The translations under genes and the position numbers were made by a program. Shown here one piece after another: positions 19,580-27,270 of a stretch of DNA of 64,000 bases. Source of the stretch: Clostridium cadaveris. GTDB taxonomy: Bacteria; Bacillota; Clostridia; Clostridiales; Clostridiaceae. Positions within the stretch are counted from its first letter, which is position 1. Each line of letters opens with the position of its first letter. The stretch is from NCBI RefSeq assembly GCF_020911725.1, contig NZ_CP076620.1, positions 1,492,501 to 1,556,500 of the forward strand, written 5' to 3'. The notes under the pieces are model-generated. The model had not been told where the DNA came from and did not search any database. It saw only the letters and a list, made by a program, of their open reading frames with translations.

Positions 19580-19582
19580 AAA
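19559..19582 (+). repeat. left attachment core (yebC 3' end)
   Basis: This is the last 24 nt around the yebC stop (PEGWEE-stop plus AAA). It matches 31855-31878 except for the third base of the glycine codon (GGT here, GGA there). Duplication of a gene's 3' end on both sides of an integrase-bearing segment is the usual mark of site-specific integration. Confidence 0.78.
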
Positions 19583-19649
19583 TAAATTTAAGCTGTAATA
19601 GGCTTAAATGCTAACTTTGTGAGTATATAATTTTTTATATATTTATACA

Positions 19650-19672
19650 TTGCCCTCTTTTTTGCCCCTTAT
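19650..19672 (+). repeat. left inner 23-bp direct repeat (probable integrase arm site)
   Basis: This repeat, containing CCCTCTTTTTTGCCCC, is identical over 23 bp to 31728-31750. It lies 67 bp inside the left core. The integrase has an AP2-like arm-binding N-terminus, and such integrases bind direct repeats flanking the core, so an arm site is the best reading. The alternative is that this repeat is itself the crossover site. Confidence 0.65.
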
Positions 19673-19712
19673 TGATTTTTGAAGAGTTAAAGGGACAAGA
19701 AAGAGGGATTTA

Positions 19713-20879
19713 TTATTTTAAGATTGATTGAAGTTTATCCAACTTTGAAACGGCTTTTTCCTTAACTGATTCTAATACATGAGTGTAAGTATTTAATGTA
19801 ATTGAAACAGTACTATGACCTAATAGCTCCTGGACTGTTTTAGGATCCTCTCCAAGTTCAAATAATCTAGTTGCATAGGTATGCCTAAGATCATGAAACT
19901 TTCTATCAGTTATATTATTTTTTATCAATATAATTTTGTATTGACGACCTACAGTACTATCTACTAGATAAGCACCAAGCTTATTACAAAACACTAGATT
20001 ATTATCCTTGTATAAATTAGCATATCTTATTTTTTCTAGTCTTTGCTCATTCCTATATTGAATTAAAGGCTTTATGAGAAATTGTGGTATAGGTACTTTT
20101 CTAACACTTTTTGATGTTTTAGGAGTTTGAATAGAACTATATCCACTGGAACGACCATCCTTTGACACATCAGCTATATATTTATATGTTTTATTTACAT
20201 CAATATAGTTTTCTTCAAAATTTATATCATCCCAGGTAAGAGCGAATAACTCACCTTGTCTTAAACCAGTATAAAGAGCTGTAAGAAATAGCATTTCTAA
20301 GTGATGGCCCTTAATTGCTTCAATAAATATTTTTTGTTCATCCAACGTAAGAGGGATGATCTTATTTTGTTTAGCTAATTTTATTTTTTCATCCTCTTTT
20401 GGCAGAACTATAGCTGAAGAAAAGTCCTTGATAATTATATTGTTATCATAAAGATATCTAATAAAAGGACGTATTATCTTATGAATGTTTTTTATCCTGG
20501 TAATAGTGCAGTTGTTATTCACTAAGTTATTGTAATACTTTTGCACATCAATTAATTTTAAATCTCTTACTTTAATTTTAGAAAGAGAACTATTCTTTAT
20601 ATATAACCTATAAACACCTTCATAGTTTTCTTTTGTCGAAGCCTTAAGGTGTGCAAAATGCACCTCAAAGAGCCAATCAGTAAAGAATGGTTCAAAGTAT
20701 TCTTTATTATCAATAATTCCATGGTCTAGGTCGTATTTGATTTTTCTTATCTTATTTTCTAATTCTTTTACTGTGGATCCATAGATATCCTTAGGTGATT
20801 TTAAATTCTCATGTCTTAATCTATAGAAATAATATTCTTTATTACCTTTAATTTTTTTCTTATATATTGTTTTAGCCAT
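19713..20879 (-). CDS. int: tyrosine integrase
   Basis: A site-specific recombinase of 388 residues. The N-terminal AP2-like arm domain spans residues 1-60 (YYFYRLRHENLKSP). A core-binding helical domain covers about 62-155, and the catalytic domain 175-388. The catalytic residues visible are R207 (TGLRQGE), H329 and R332 (HDLRHTYATRL), H355 (LLGHSTV) and Tyr365 (TLNTYTHV). It reads toward the left end of the element, 130 bases from the yebC core, the usual int position next to attL. The start is ATG with a GGAGG-like site. It should both insert and, with an excisionase, remove the element. Confidence 0.93.
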   Translation of the reverse strand: MAKTIYKKKIKGNKEYYFYRLRHENLKSPKDIYGSTVKELENKIRKIKYDLDHGIIDNKEYFEPFFTDWLFEVHFAHLKASTKENYEGVYRLYIKNSSLSKIKVRDLKLIDVQKYYNNLVNNNCTITRIKNIHKIIRPFIRYLYDNNIIIKDFSSAIVLPKEDEKIKLAKQNKIIPLTLDEQKIFIEAIKGHHLEMLFLTALYTGLRQGELFALTWDDINFEENYIDVNKTYKYIADVSKDGRSSGYSSIQTPKTSKSVRKVPIPQFLIKPLIQYRNEQRLEKIRYANLYKDNNLVFCNKLGAYLVDSTVGRQYKIILIKNNITDRKFHDLRHTYATRLFELGEDPKTVQELLGHSTVSITLNTYTHVLESVKEKAVSKLDKLQSILK

Positions 20880-20970
20880 TGTTAGACCTCCTTAAGTTTA
20901 AATCATATTCTATAAGGGGCGAATATATTTAAAGCTTTATAAGGCTTAATATAGGCTATTTTATTAGTGT

Positions 20971-21543
20971 CTATAAATCAAAGCTAGAAAAATCTATATT
21001 TAGATTATTGAATATATTTACTTTTACTACATCATTAAATGTGTAGTGAATAGGAGCATTATAGCCATTATCAGATAACACATAAACTAATATGCGTTTA
21101 TCTATAGGGTTAACTATCCAATACTCTTTAACTTTAAATTCTTGATATAAGTTTAATTTTCTTACAAAGTCATTACTTGGGTTATAAGGTGACACAACCT
21201 CTACAATCATATCTGGTGAGCCAGTGCAACCTTTATCAGTCAATTTAGACTTATCACATATTACTGATATATCAGGTTGAACTACATTCTTACTATTTTC
21301 AACCTCTTCATCTTCATTAATTAATATTACATCAAATGGAGCTACATAGACCTTGCAAGTACCTTTATTACTTCTTATATAGTGCTGCAACTCATATGAT
21401 ATGTCTGATATTAATTGTTGGTGTATTCTTGATGGTGCAGGACTCATATTATATATTTGTCCTCCTATAATCTCTATACGCTCGTTTTCATCATAAGTAA
21501 GGTAGTCTTTATAAGCATAGATCTTATTAGATTTTGCTAACAT
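20971..21543 (-). CDS. Uma2-family (DUF820) putative PD-(D/E)XK endonuclease
   Basis: A 190-residue protein with the Uma2 pattern: YDENERIEIIGGQIYNMSPAPS at the start, VQPDISVICD near residue 88, SPDMIVEVVSPYN near residue 108 (the D-(x)-E-x-V nuclease core), then LYQEFKVKEYWIVNP. The fold belongs to the restriction-endonuclease-like superfamily; activity of most members is untested. I chose ATG 21543, nine bases from AAGGAG, over GTG 21552, which overlaps that site. The gene lies between int and the repressor, the slot where integrated elements often carry lysogeny-expressed cargo. A defence or stability role is inference only. Confidence 0.78.
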   Translation of the reverse strand: MLAKSNKIYAYKDYLTYDENERIEIIGGQIYNMSPAPSRIHQQLISDISYELQHYIRSNKGTCKVYVAPFDVILINEDEEVENSKNVVQPDISVICDKSKLTDKGCTGSPDMIVEVVSPYNPSNDFVRKLNLYQEFKVKEYWIVNPIDKRILVYVLSDNGYNAPIHYTFNDVVKVNIFNNLNIDFSSFDL

Positions 21544-21557
21544 AATAATCACTCCTT

Positions 21558-22034
21558 TTAATATAAAAACGTAAATGTATCAAGTAGTTTACTAAATTCA
21601 AAATCAGTAAATTCATTAATAAAATCAAGCATTTTCTTGCCATCTTCAATAAAATCTTTCTCAGGTATTTGAGCTATTGCTTTTCCGCCCTTAATAAGAA
21701 AGATATCACCACCTTTTATCTCTTGATTCAATTCATAACCATTATTCTTGAAGATATTTACTAATGGTATAAGCTCTGGCATTCCTATAACTAAATCTAT
21801 ATAGGTATTAGCATTTTCAGAATTAGTTAAGTTTATTGTATCATCTTCTAATAACTTGCTAACGGGAACATCAAGAGCATCAGCTATTTTATTTAACATA
21901 CCAGCGGCGACTTGTCTTTCGCCTCGCTCATACTGTCCTATGGCTTGTTCTGACATACCAAGTTTATTTCCCACTTGTTTAAGAGTTAGTTTTTTATCTT
22001 TACGTATTTTTCTTATACTCTGACCTATATTCAA
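21558..22034 (-). CDS. CI-like XRE-family repressor
   Basis: A 158-residue regulator with an N-terminal helix-turn-helix (residues 5-60: LTLKQVGNKLGMSEQAIGQYERGER). An acidic C-terminal region of about 90 residues probably mediates dimerisation. No LexA-like protease motif is visible, so induction by RecA-stimulated self-cleavage is unlikely; antirepression by a helper phage or another protein is more plausible. The start is TTG 22034 after GAGGTGA. It is divergent from the Cro-like gene across a 164-bp region with three identical operator boxes. Confidence 0.88.
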   Translation of the reverse strand: MNIGQSIRKIRKDKKLTLKQVGNKLGMSEQAIGQYERGERQVAAGMLNKIADALDVPVSKLLEDDTINLTNSENANTYIDLVIGMPELIPLVNIFKNNGYELNQEIKGGDIFLIKGGKAIAQIPEKDFIEDGKKMLDFINEFTDFEFSKLLDTFTFLY

Positions 22035-22078
22035 AAATTATCACCTCATGTATATTATACAATTGAAATTAATAAAAA

Positions 22079-22176
22079 GAAACAAAATGAGTAAAAAAGA
22101 TTAAAAAAATAATAAAACATATTGACAACGAAACAAAATGAGTTTATATTATAGCTATAGACGAAACAAAATGAGT
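22079..22176. promoter_or_regulatory. divergent switch region with three operator boxes
   Basis: The 14-mer GAAACAAAATGAGT occurs three times in the same orientation: 22079-22092, 22130-22143 and 22163-22176. The middle box fills the 17-base spacer of a strong rightward promoter (TTGACA 22122-22127, TATATT 22145-22150). Repressor binding there would block early transcription of the Cro-like gene and the replication genes. Confidence 0.8.
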
Positions 22177-22198
22177 TTTTGAAAGGGGGCGAATATAT

Positions 22199-22402
22199 TT
22201 GAATTTAGATTTGTGCAAAATAAAAATAGCTATGGCGAAAGAATGTTTATCAGTTAATGATTTAGCTGAAAAATCAAAACTTGGAAGAACTACAGTATCA
22301 AAAATTATCAACGGAAAACAAAAACCATCTACTAAAAGTTTAGGTTTATTAGCAAGAACTTTAAAAGTAGATGTAACAGAAATTATCTCAGATGAACAGT
22401 AA
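22199..22402 (+). CDS. Cro-like HTH regulator
   Basis: A 67-residue protein that is essentially one helix-turn-helix of the Cro/CI type (LSVNDLAEKSKLGRTTVSKIINGKQKPS). The start is TTG 22199 behind AGGGGG. It is the first gene of the rightward operon, under the promoter that contains the middle operator box. Its position and size fit the antagonist of the CI-like repressor in a bistable switch. Confidence 0.82.
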   Translation: MNLDLCKIKIAMAKECLSVNDLAEKSKLGRTTVSKIINGKQKPSTKSLGLLARTLKVDVTEIISDEQ

Positions 22403-22459
22403 CACTTAAAAAATTATCAAATAGGACAAGCTAAACCCTATTGAATTGGAGGGAGTTAA

Positions 22460-22744
22460 ATGGAGAATATTCAAAGAGATCCTTACTTTGAAAAGTTTAT
22501 TAATCTAACAGTTGACTTTATAGCGTCAGAAGTTAGAGAAAGAATTAAGGAGTTTAAACCAATAGAAGAAGACCAAAAGTTATCATACACACCTAAAGAG
22601 GCTGCTAAGGTTCTAGGCATAGGTAATAACGCTATATACACTCTACTGAAAGAAGAAGACTTTCCTGGGTTTATGATAGGTGAAAAGTATTTTATATCCA
22701 AAAAAGGATTAGAAGATTGGGTAGAAAAACAAATCTGTAAATAG
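22460..22744 (+). CDS. excisionase-family DNA-binding protein
   Basis: A 94-residue protein. The C-terminal half is a MerR-like winged helix of the excisionase group (SYTPKEAAKVLGIGNNAIYTLLKEEDFPGFMIGEKYFISKKGLEDWV). The N-terminal 40 residues are acidic and helical. It is probably the directionality factor that lets the integrase excise the element, though similar proteins act as plain regulators. It is second in the rightward operon, with a GGAGGG ribosome site. Confidence 0.75.
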   Translation: MENIQRDPYFEKFINLTVDFIASEVRERIKEFKPIEEDQKLSYTPKEAAKVLGIGNNAIYTLLKEEDFPGFMIGEKYFISKKGLEDWVEKQICK

Positions 22745-22909
22745 AAATAGGTAGCGGCGAAAAGCCTTGTCCTTAATGGACACATTTCTAAAAGTTCTAT
22801 AGACAACGCTAGGAAGGCATAAGAGAGTGCAACGCTCTTAAAGGTATAAATACACTGGAAAGTAATTTGAATACTTAATTATACAAGCGTACTAACACTA
22901 GGAGGTAAA
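22745..22909 (+). other. intergenic segment with short hairpins
   Basis: 165 bases without a convincing frame. Small stems are visible (TGTCC/GGACA near 22768-22782, AGAGTG/CGCTCT near 22834-22848). It may be a leader of the next gene. A similar gap with a CAAAGGT/ACCTTTG pair lies at 23171-23308. No known RNA family is recognised. Confidence 0.3.
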
Positions 22910-23170
22910 ATGATGGATAATATAACAATCGTAAAGCAAGTTATGGATTCTGAAAGTACAGAAACAAATATAAACATTGATTATCAAGATAAGATAATAA
23001 GAATTTATAGCAGTAAGGCAACAGTAATAAACAGGATTTTACGTAAAGGATATAAACCTTATAAAATTGATAAACTGCATGGCGAAATATGTTCAATGAC
23101 TTTTAACGTTCCAACAAATGAAATTACAAAATTTTTAAGAGGGGACATATTCAGATATGACCAAAATTAA
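22910..23170 (+). CDS. hypothetical protein
   Basis: A short gene of 86 residues behind AGGAGG. I do not recognise it. The protein is mixed alpha/beta with a basic stretch in the middle (RILRKGYKPYKIDKL) and no membrane span. It lies in the early operon between the excisionase-like gene and the primase-helicase, so a replication or regulatory accessory role is possible. Confidence 0.6.
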   Translation: MMDNITIVKQVMDSESTETNINIDYQDKIIRIYSSKATVINRILRKGYKPYKIDKLHGEICSMTFNVPTNEITKFLRGDIFRYDQN

Positions 23171-23308
23171 ATCTAAAGTCGTATAAACAACATACGCTAA
23201 GATTACAAAGGTACTGAACCATCAAGTAATGCAATTACACCTTTGAATTATTATAAGTGCGTAAACGCAAAGGAATAAGGCTAAATCAATAAAAGGAGTG
23301 AATATATT

Positions 23309-23491
23309 ATGAAAGCTAATACAGTAAGAGAATTTATTATTTTAGACTATATAAAGAAAAATTTTAATATGGATCATATGGAGGTTGAAATCTTAACAGG
23401 CCTTGACCAAATAAAGGTTACTGACTTCCAGGGATCATCAATGGTATTTGGTTATGACTTGTACAAAGGTGTTGTAGAAGTAGAAGAATAA
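23309..23491 (+). CDS. small hypothetical protein
   Basis: 60 residues, behind AAAGGAGTG. Acidic, with a likely beta-strand C-terminus (MVFGYDLYKGVVEVEE). I do not recognise it. It is in the same orientation and spacing as the surrounding early genes. Confidence 0.55.
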   Translation: MKANTVREFIILDYIKKNFNMDHMEVEILTGLDQIKVTDFQGSSMVFGYDLYKGVVEVEE

Positions 23492-23520
23492 AAGAATGTT
23501 TATAAGTTTGGAGGGATTAA

Positions 23521-23628
23521 ATGAACATAAGATTATTAAATAAATATATGCAGCTATGTGCAGAATTTCATTGCACACCTTCCTTAGAAGGATTAAAGCT
23601 TTTTAAAATGTCATTTATAGGTAGGTGA
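23521..23628 (+). CDS. very small protein (35 residues)
   Basis: ATG 23521 follows TTTGGAGGG and encodes 35 residues (MNIRLLNKYMQLCAEF and onward) to TGA 23626-23628, nine bases before the primase-helicase start. The strong ribosome site supports translation. It may couple translation to the next gene. No family recognised. Confidence 0.45.
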   Translation: MNIRLLNKYMQLCAEFHCTPSLEGLKLFKMSFIGR

Positions 23629-23636
23629 TATAAGAT

Positions 23637-26012
23637 ATGACAAAAGAAAGACTTTTTAACATAGCAGTTGGAGCAAGTAGCAAAACAAAGACATGGAAGA
23701 ACAAGACCATGCAATGGTCAGAACTTGTAGAAAAGTTATCGCATACAACTAGAACCCCAGAGACAGTTGCAGAATATAAAAAACTTTCTAAGGCTGAAAA
23801 GGGAAAGATTAAAGACGTTGGTGGGTTTGTAGGCGGTACTCTTAAAAATGGCAGAAGGCTAAAGAATACCGTAGTCAATAGATCCTTACTATCTTTAGAC
23901 ATAGATTATTATTCAGAGGATATAGAGGACTTAGTTAGTAATATAGATTATGCCTTCTGCTTATACTCAACTCATTCACACACGGCAGATAATCAAAGAT
24001 ATAGGCTAATTATACCATTAGATAGAGACGTATCAACAGATGAATATAAAGCCATAGGAAGAAAGGTAGCAAGTAAATTTAATATAGAAATATTTGACCC
24101 TACTACTTATGAACCCGAAAGACTTATGTATTGGCCATCAACTCCGATTGATGGAGACTATATATTTAAATGTTCATCTGACGATACAAAATTCTTAAAA
24201 GCTGATGATATTTTAAATGAATATACATTTGGATGGCAAGATATGAGTTCATGGCCAATAAGTAGTCAAGAAAAAGAAATTATCAAAAAATCAATAAAGA
24301 AGCAAGAAGATCCTTTAACTAAGAAGGGTATTATAGGAGCTTTCTGCAGAGCCTACACAATCACTGAAGCTATATCAGAATTCTTAAATGAGATTTATGT
24401 ACCTGGTGCAGATGAAACAAGGTACACATACGCAGAAGGTAGTACCACAGGCGGTGTAGTTATATATGATGATAAATTTAGCTATTCCCATCATGGTACG
24501 GATCCAGCTTCAAATATTTTATGTAATGCCTTTGACCTAGTAAGAATTCATAAATTTGGACACTTGGACGAGGATAGTACAGAAACAGGAAGTAAACTTC
24601 CTAGTTTCAAAGCCATGGAAGAGTTCGCAAGAGCAGATACTAAAACAAAAGGAGAACTTATAAAAGAAAAAGTCTTAGAAGCTCAAGAGGATTTTAAAAA
24701 TGCTGATTTAGATTGGCTTGGAGAGCTAGAATTAACTTCAAAAGGTGCAATCAAGAATAACTATTCTAATATAAAAATGATAATAGAAAATGACATGAAT
24801 TTAAAAGGTAAAATTGTCTATGATGAGTTTTCTAATAAATCTAAGGTTATAGGAAAATTACCTTGGGCAAGATCTAACATAAAATCTTCTTTGGAGGACT
24901 CGGATTATATGAATATGTGTATCTATATAGAAGAAACTTATAAGGTTACTGTAAGCGACGAACGATTAAGAAAAATACTAATAGCCAATATCCAAAGTAA
25001 AGCTATTAATCCACCTAAGGAATACTTAAATTCTTTATCATGGGATGGAGTTAATAGAATAGATACGCTATTAATTGATTACTTCGGTGCGGAGGATACT
25101 GAGTATACAAGAGTTGTAACTCGTAAATGGTTATGTGGAGCAGTAGCAAGAATATTTATACCAGGGATAAAGTTTGATTATATGCTTGTATTAATAGGCG
25201 ATCAAGGAGTTGGAAAGAGTACATTTTTTAAAAAGCTAGGAAAATCATGGTTTACTGATTCTATACAAGATGTAGAAGGGAATCAGGCAATAGAAAAGAC
25301 TATAGGTTCTTGGATTATAGAATTTGGTGAATTACAAGCTTTTAGTAAAGCTGAATCAAATGCAATTAAAAGATTTATTTCAGCAACAGAGGATAAGACT
25401 AGATTAGCATTTGAAAGAAGTACAGGGTATTTTAAGAGGCAATGTGTATTTGCAGGAACGACCAACAATGATGAGTTTCTAAAAGATGATACTGGTAATA
25501 GAAGATTTTGGCCAGTAAATTTTAAAGGGAAAAAGATTAGAAAACTACTTGATAATGATAATTTTGAAAATTCAATAGATCAAATATGGGCAGAGGCAGT
25601 ATATAGATGGAAAGAGCTAAAAGAACCTCTATTCTTAAATAGAGAACAAGAGAAACTAGCAGAGCAACAACAAGTCAAGCATATTATTAAAGATGATAGA
25701 CAAGGTTTAATTGAGGAATACCTAGAAATGAGATTACCTGAAAATTGGGACAAGTGTGATATATACGCTAGAAGGAATTTTATACACGATAATGATTTTG
25801 GAGCAAAAGAATCAGGTAATATTTTAAGAGATAAAGTATGTATTCTTGAAATATGGGTTGAATGTTTTGAAAAGAATAGAAGTGATTTGAAAAGAAGTGA
25901 TTCAAACCAATTAGCATCTATTATGAACAATATAGAAGGCTGGGAGAGATTAAACAAGTCTGTTAGATTTAAATTATATGGAGTGCAAAAAGCTTATATA
26001 AGAAAAAAATAA
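23637..26012 (+). CDS. primase-helicase of the VapE family
   Basis: A 791-residue replication protein. The N-terminal 200 residues look like an archaeo-eukaryotic-type primase (SLDIDYY near 86, then LYSTHSHTADNQRYRLIIPL). From about residue 420 there is a VapE/PF05272-type superfamily 3-like helicase: GDQGVGKS (Walker A, near 521), WIIEFGEL (Walker B, near 558) and TGNRRFWPV (near 618). Such proteins start replication of phage satellites, SaPI-like islands and small prophages. Its ribosome site is weak (AGGTAGGTGATATAAGAT), and it starts just after the 35-residue gene. Together with the AT-rich region downstream it should allow autonomous replication of the excised element. Confidence 0.88.
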   Translation: MTKERLFNIAVGASSKTKTWKNKTMQWSELVEKLSHTTRTPETVAEYKKLSKAEKGKIKDVGGFVGGTLKNGRRLKNTVVNRSLLSLDIDYYSEDIEDLVSNIDYAFCLYSTHSHTADNQRYRLIIPLDRDVSTDEYKAIGRKVASKFNIEIFDPTTYEPERLMYWPSTPIDGDYIFKCSSDDTKFLKADDILNEYTFGWQDMSSWPISSQEKEIIKKSIKKQEDPLTKKGIIGAFCRAYTITEAISEFLNEIYVPGADETRYTYAEGSTTGGVVIYDDKFSYSHHGTDPASNILCNAFDLVRIHKFGHLDEDSTETGSKLPSFKAMEEFARADTKTKGELIKEKVLEAQEDFKNADLDWLGELELTSKGAIKNNYSNIKMIIENDMNLKGKIVYDEFSNKSKVIGKLPWARSNIKSSLEDSDYMNMCIYIEETYKVTVSDERLRKILIANIQSKAINPPKEYLNSLSWDGVNRIDTLLIDYFGAEDTEYTRVVTRKWLCGAVARIFIPGIKFDYMLVLIGDQGVGKSTFFKKLGKSWFTDSIQDVEGNQAIEKTIGSWIIEFGELQAFSKAESNAIKRFISATEDKTRLAFERSTGYFKRQCVFAGTTNNDEFLKDDTGNRRFWPVNFKGKKIRKLLDNDNFENSIDQIWAEAVYRWKELKEPLFLNREQEKLAEQQQVKHIIKDDRQGLIEEYLEMRLPENWDKCDIYARRNFIHDNDFGAKESGNILRDKVCILEIWVECFEKNRSDLKRSDSNQLASIMNNIEGWERLNKSVRFKLYGVQKAYIRKK

Positions 26013-26423
26013 TTCCAGTTACAAGTTAGTTATTATTTGGTTATATAGTTAGTTATACATCTAAAGCCTTGATATTACTATATTTATATCTATTATGTAA
26101 CTATGTAACTAATAATAATTAATAGTAGATATATATATATATATATATTTATATAAAATATTTTATATAAGAAAAGTTTAAATAAAAAAAATATATGTGC
26201 CCCCCTATATGTAGAAAAGTTAGTTACACTTTTAAAAATAGCTCTTATACCTTGATATATCAGGGTTTAGAGGTGTAATTTGCTACAGATACATTTTTAA
26301 ATAGAAAGTATATAGCAGAAAAGTAGCTTATGCTTATAAGGGACTTTTAGCTAGTGATTATTATCGCATATCAAAGAGAGGTATAAAATTTATTCCATTT
26401 ATAGAATAAGAGAGGAGATAAAT
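26013..26423. other. candidate replication origin (iterons plus AT tract)
   Basis: 411 bases without a gene, directly after the primase-helicase. AGTTAGTTA-type repeats occur at 26024, 26047 and 26217, with inverted GTAACTA copies at 26097-26111. A 40-base AT-only tract (26126-26168) could unwind easily. A near-perfect palindrome CCTTGATATATCAGGG lies at 26254-26269. In SaPI-type islands the origin has iterons around an AT-rich block just after rep, which is the arrangement here. Origin function is inferred. Confidence 0.5.
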
Positions 26424-26612
26424 ATGGCTATAACACAAATGCCTAATGGTACGAATTTATATTTTTATACAACTGAGAGAAAAAGAGAAATGCAAGTAGA
26501 TACATTAAAATCAAGACAACAACCTATATCAAGAAAACAAAGAAGAAAGTTAGAGAGAAAATTATCTAAAAAGATTAATAGATATCTTAATGAAAATGCT
26601 AACAATTGCTAA
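26424..26612 (+). CDS. small basic hypothetical protein
   Basis: 62 residues behind AGAGGAG. The C-terminal half is very basic and helical (SRKQRRKLERKLSKKINR), suggesting nucleic-acid binding. No family recognised. It is the first gene after the putative origin. Confidence 0.55.
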   Translation: MAITQMPNGTNLYFYTTERKREMQVDTLKSRQQPISRKQRRKLERKLSKKINRYLNENANNC

Positions 26613-26654
26613 CATGTGAATATATGTTTAGATTTGTCAAGGTATATAGGAAAA

Positions 26655-26745
26655 GGTGGCCAAGCAGCAACTTGACCACCAGGAGTAAATCCTAATAGGA
26701 TATACCCAAAAACTAACTTAACTTAAGTATATCCTATTATGCTCC
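26655..26745 (+). ncRNA. structured RNA candidate
   Basis: Two strong hairpins in a row. The first pairs GGTGGCCAAG (26655-26664) with CTTGACCACC (26671-26680), one mismatch, loop CAGCAA. The second pairs TAATAGGATATA (26693-26704) with its exact complement at 26728-26739, and an outer GGAG/CTCC pair at 26682/26742 extends it. No reading frame spans the region. It ends about 30 bases before the next gene, so it may be a leader or a separate small RNA. It is not followed by a T-run. Confidence 0.45.
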
Positions 26746-26776
26746 AAATAATCAAATAAAAAGGAGAAATAAGGGA

Positions 26777-27094
26777 ATGAAATACGAAGATTTAAGAAAG
26801 TTAATAAATAACGTTATAGAAAATGAGTTTCACCATATACAGTACTATGAGGAAAAGGACTTTGGTGATACTGATAAGGAGCAAAATGAGTTAGAGACTA
26901 AAGCAGATGAGATACTTGAGAAGTTAAATAAGAGCGTACCGGAAGAGTTTAGAATGTTAGTAGATGAATACTCAAGTGCAGTTTATCAAGAGTGGGTTAA
27001 TCTCTGCAAGTTCTATTTTAAAAAAGGAGTTATATCAGGTACCACAAATTTAAACTTCCTCAAAGATACCAATATGATGGAGTATATAGAATAG
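26777..27094 (+). CDS. acidic hypothetical protein
   Basis: 105 residues behind AAAGGAG, largely helical and acidic (EEKDFGDTDKEQNELETKADEILEKL is not a known motif). I do not recognise it. Its neighbour at 27106 starts 12 bases after its stop, so the two are probably cotranscribed. Confidence 0.6.
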   Translation: MKYEDLRKLINNVIENEFHHIQYYEEKDFGDTDKEQNELETKADEILEKLNKSVPEEFRMLVDEYSSAVYQEWVNLCKFYFKKGVISGTTNLNFLKDTNMMEYIE

Positions 27095-27105
27095 GAGGAA
27101 CTAGT

Positions 27106-27258
27106 TTGATAAAGATAACTGTTAAATATAGAAACAATGAAGAAAAGGAAAGGCTTATAAATAAGCTTAGCAAGGAATGTAAGGTGTATAAAGTATCTAA
27201 AGAGTATGGAAAGCCTAATGCACTTTTTAAGAGCGTATACGTTGATTTAGAGTCATAA
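27106..27258 (+). CDS. 50-residue hypothetical protein
   Basis: The TTG at 27106 follows AGGAGG and opens a frame of 50 residues (MIKITVKYRNNEEKERLINK at the start) ending at TAA 27256-27258. It lies 12 bases from the next gene. The beta-alpha-beta pattern and the basic tail (SKEYGKPNALFKSVYVDL) resemble short proteins common in clostridial phages, as far as I recall. Function unknown. Confidence 0.5.
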   Translation: MIKITVKYRNNEEKERLINKLSKECKVYKVSKEYGKPNALFKSVYVDLES

Positions 27259-27270
27259 GAAGGTGAATAA

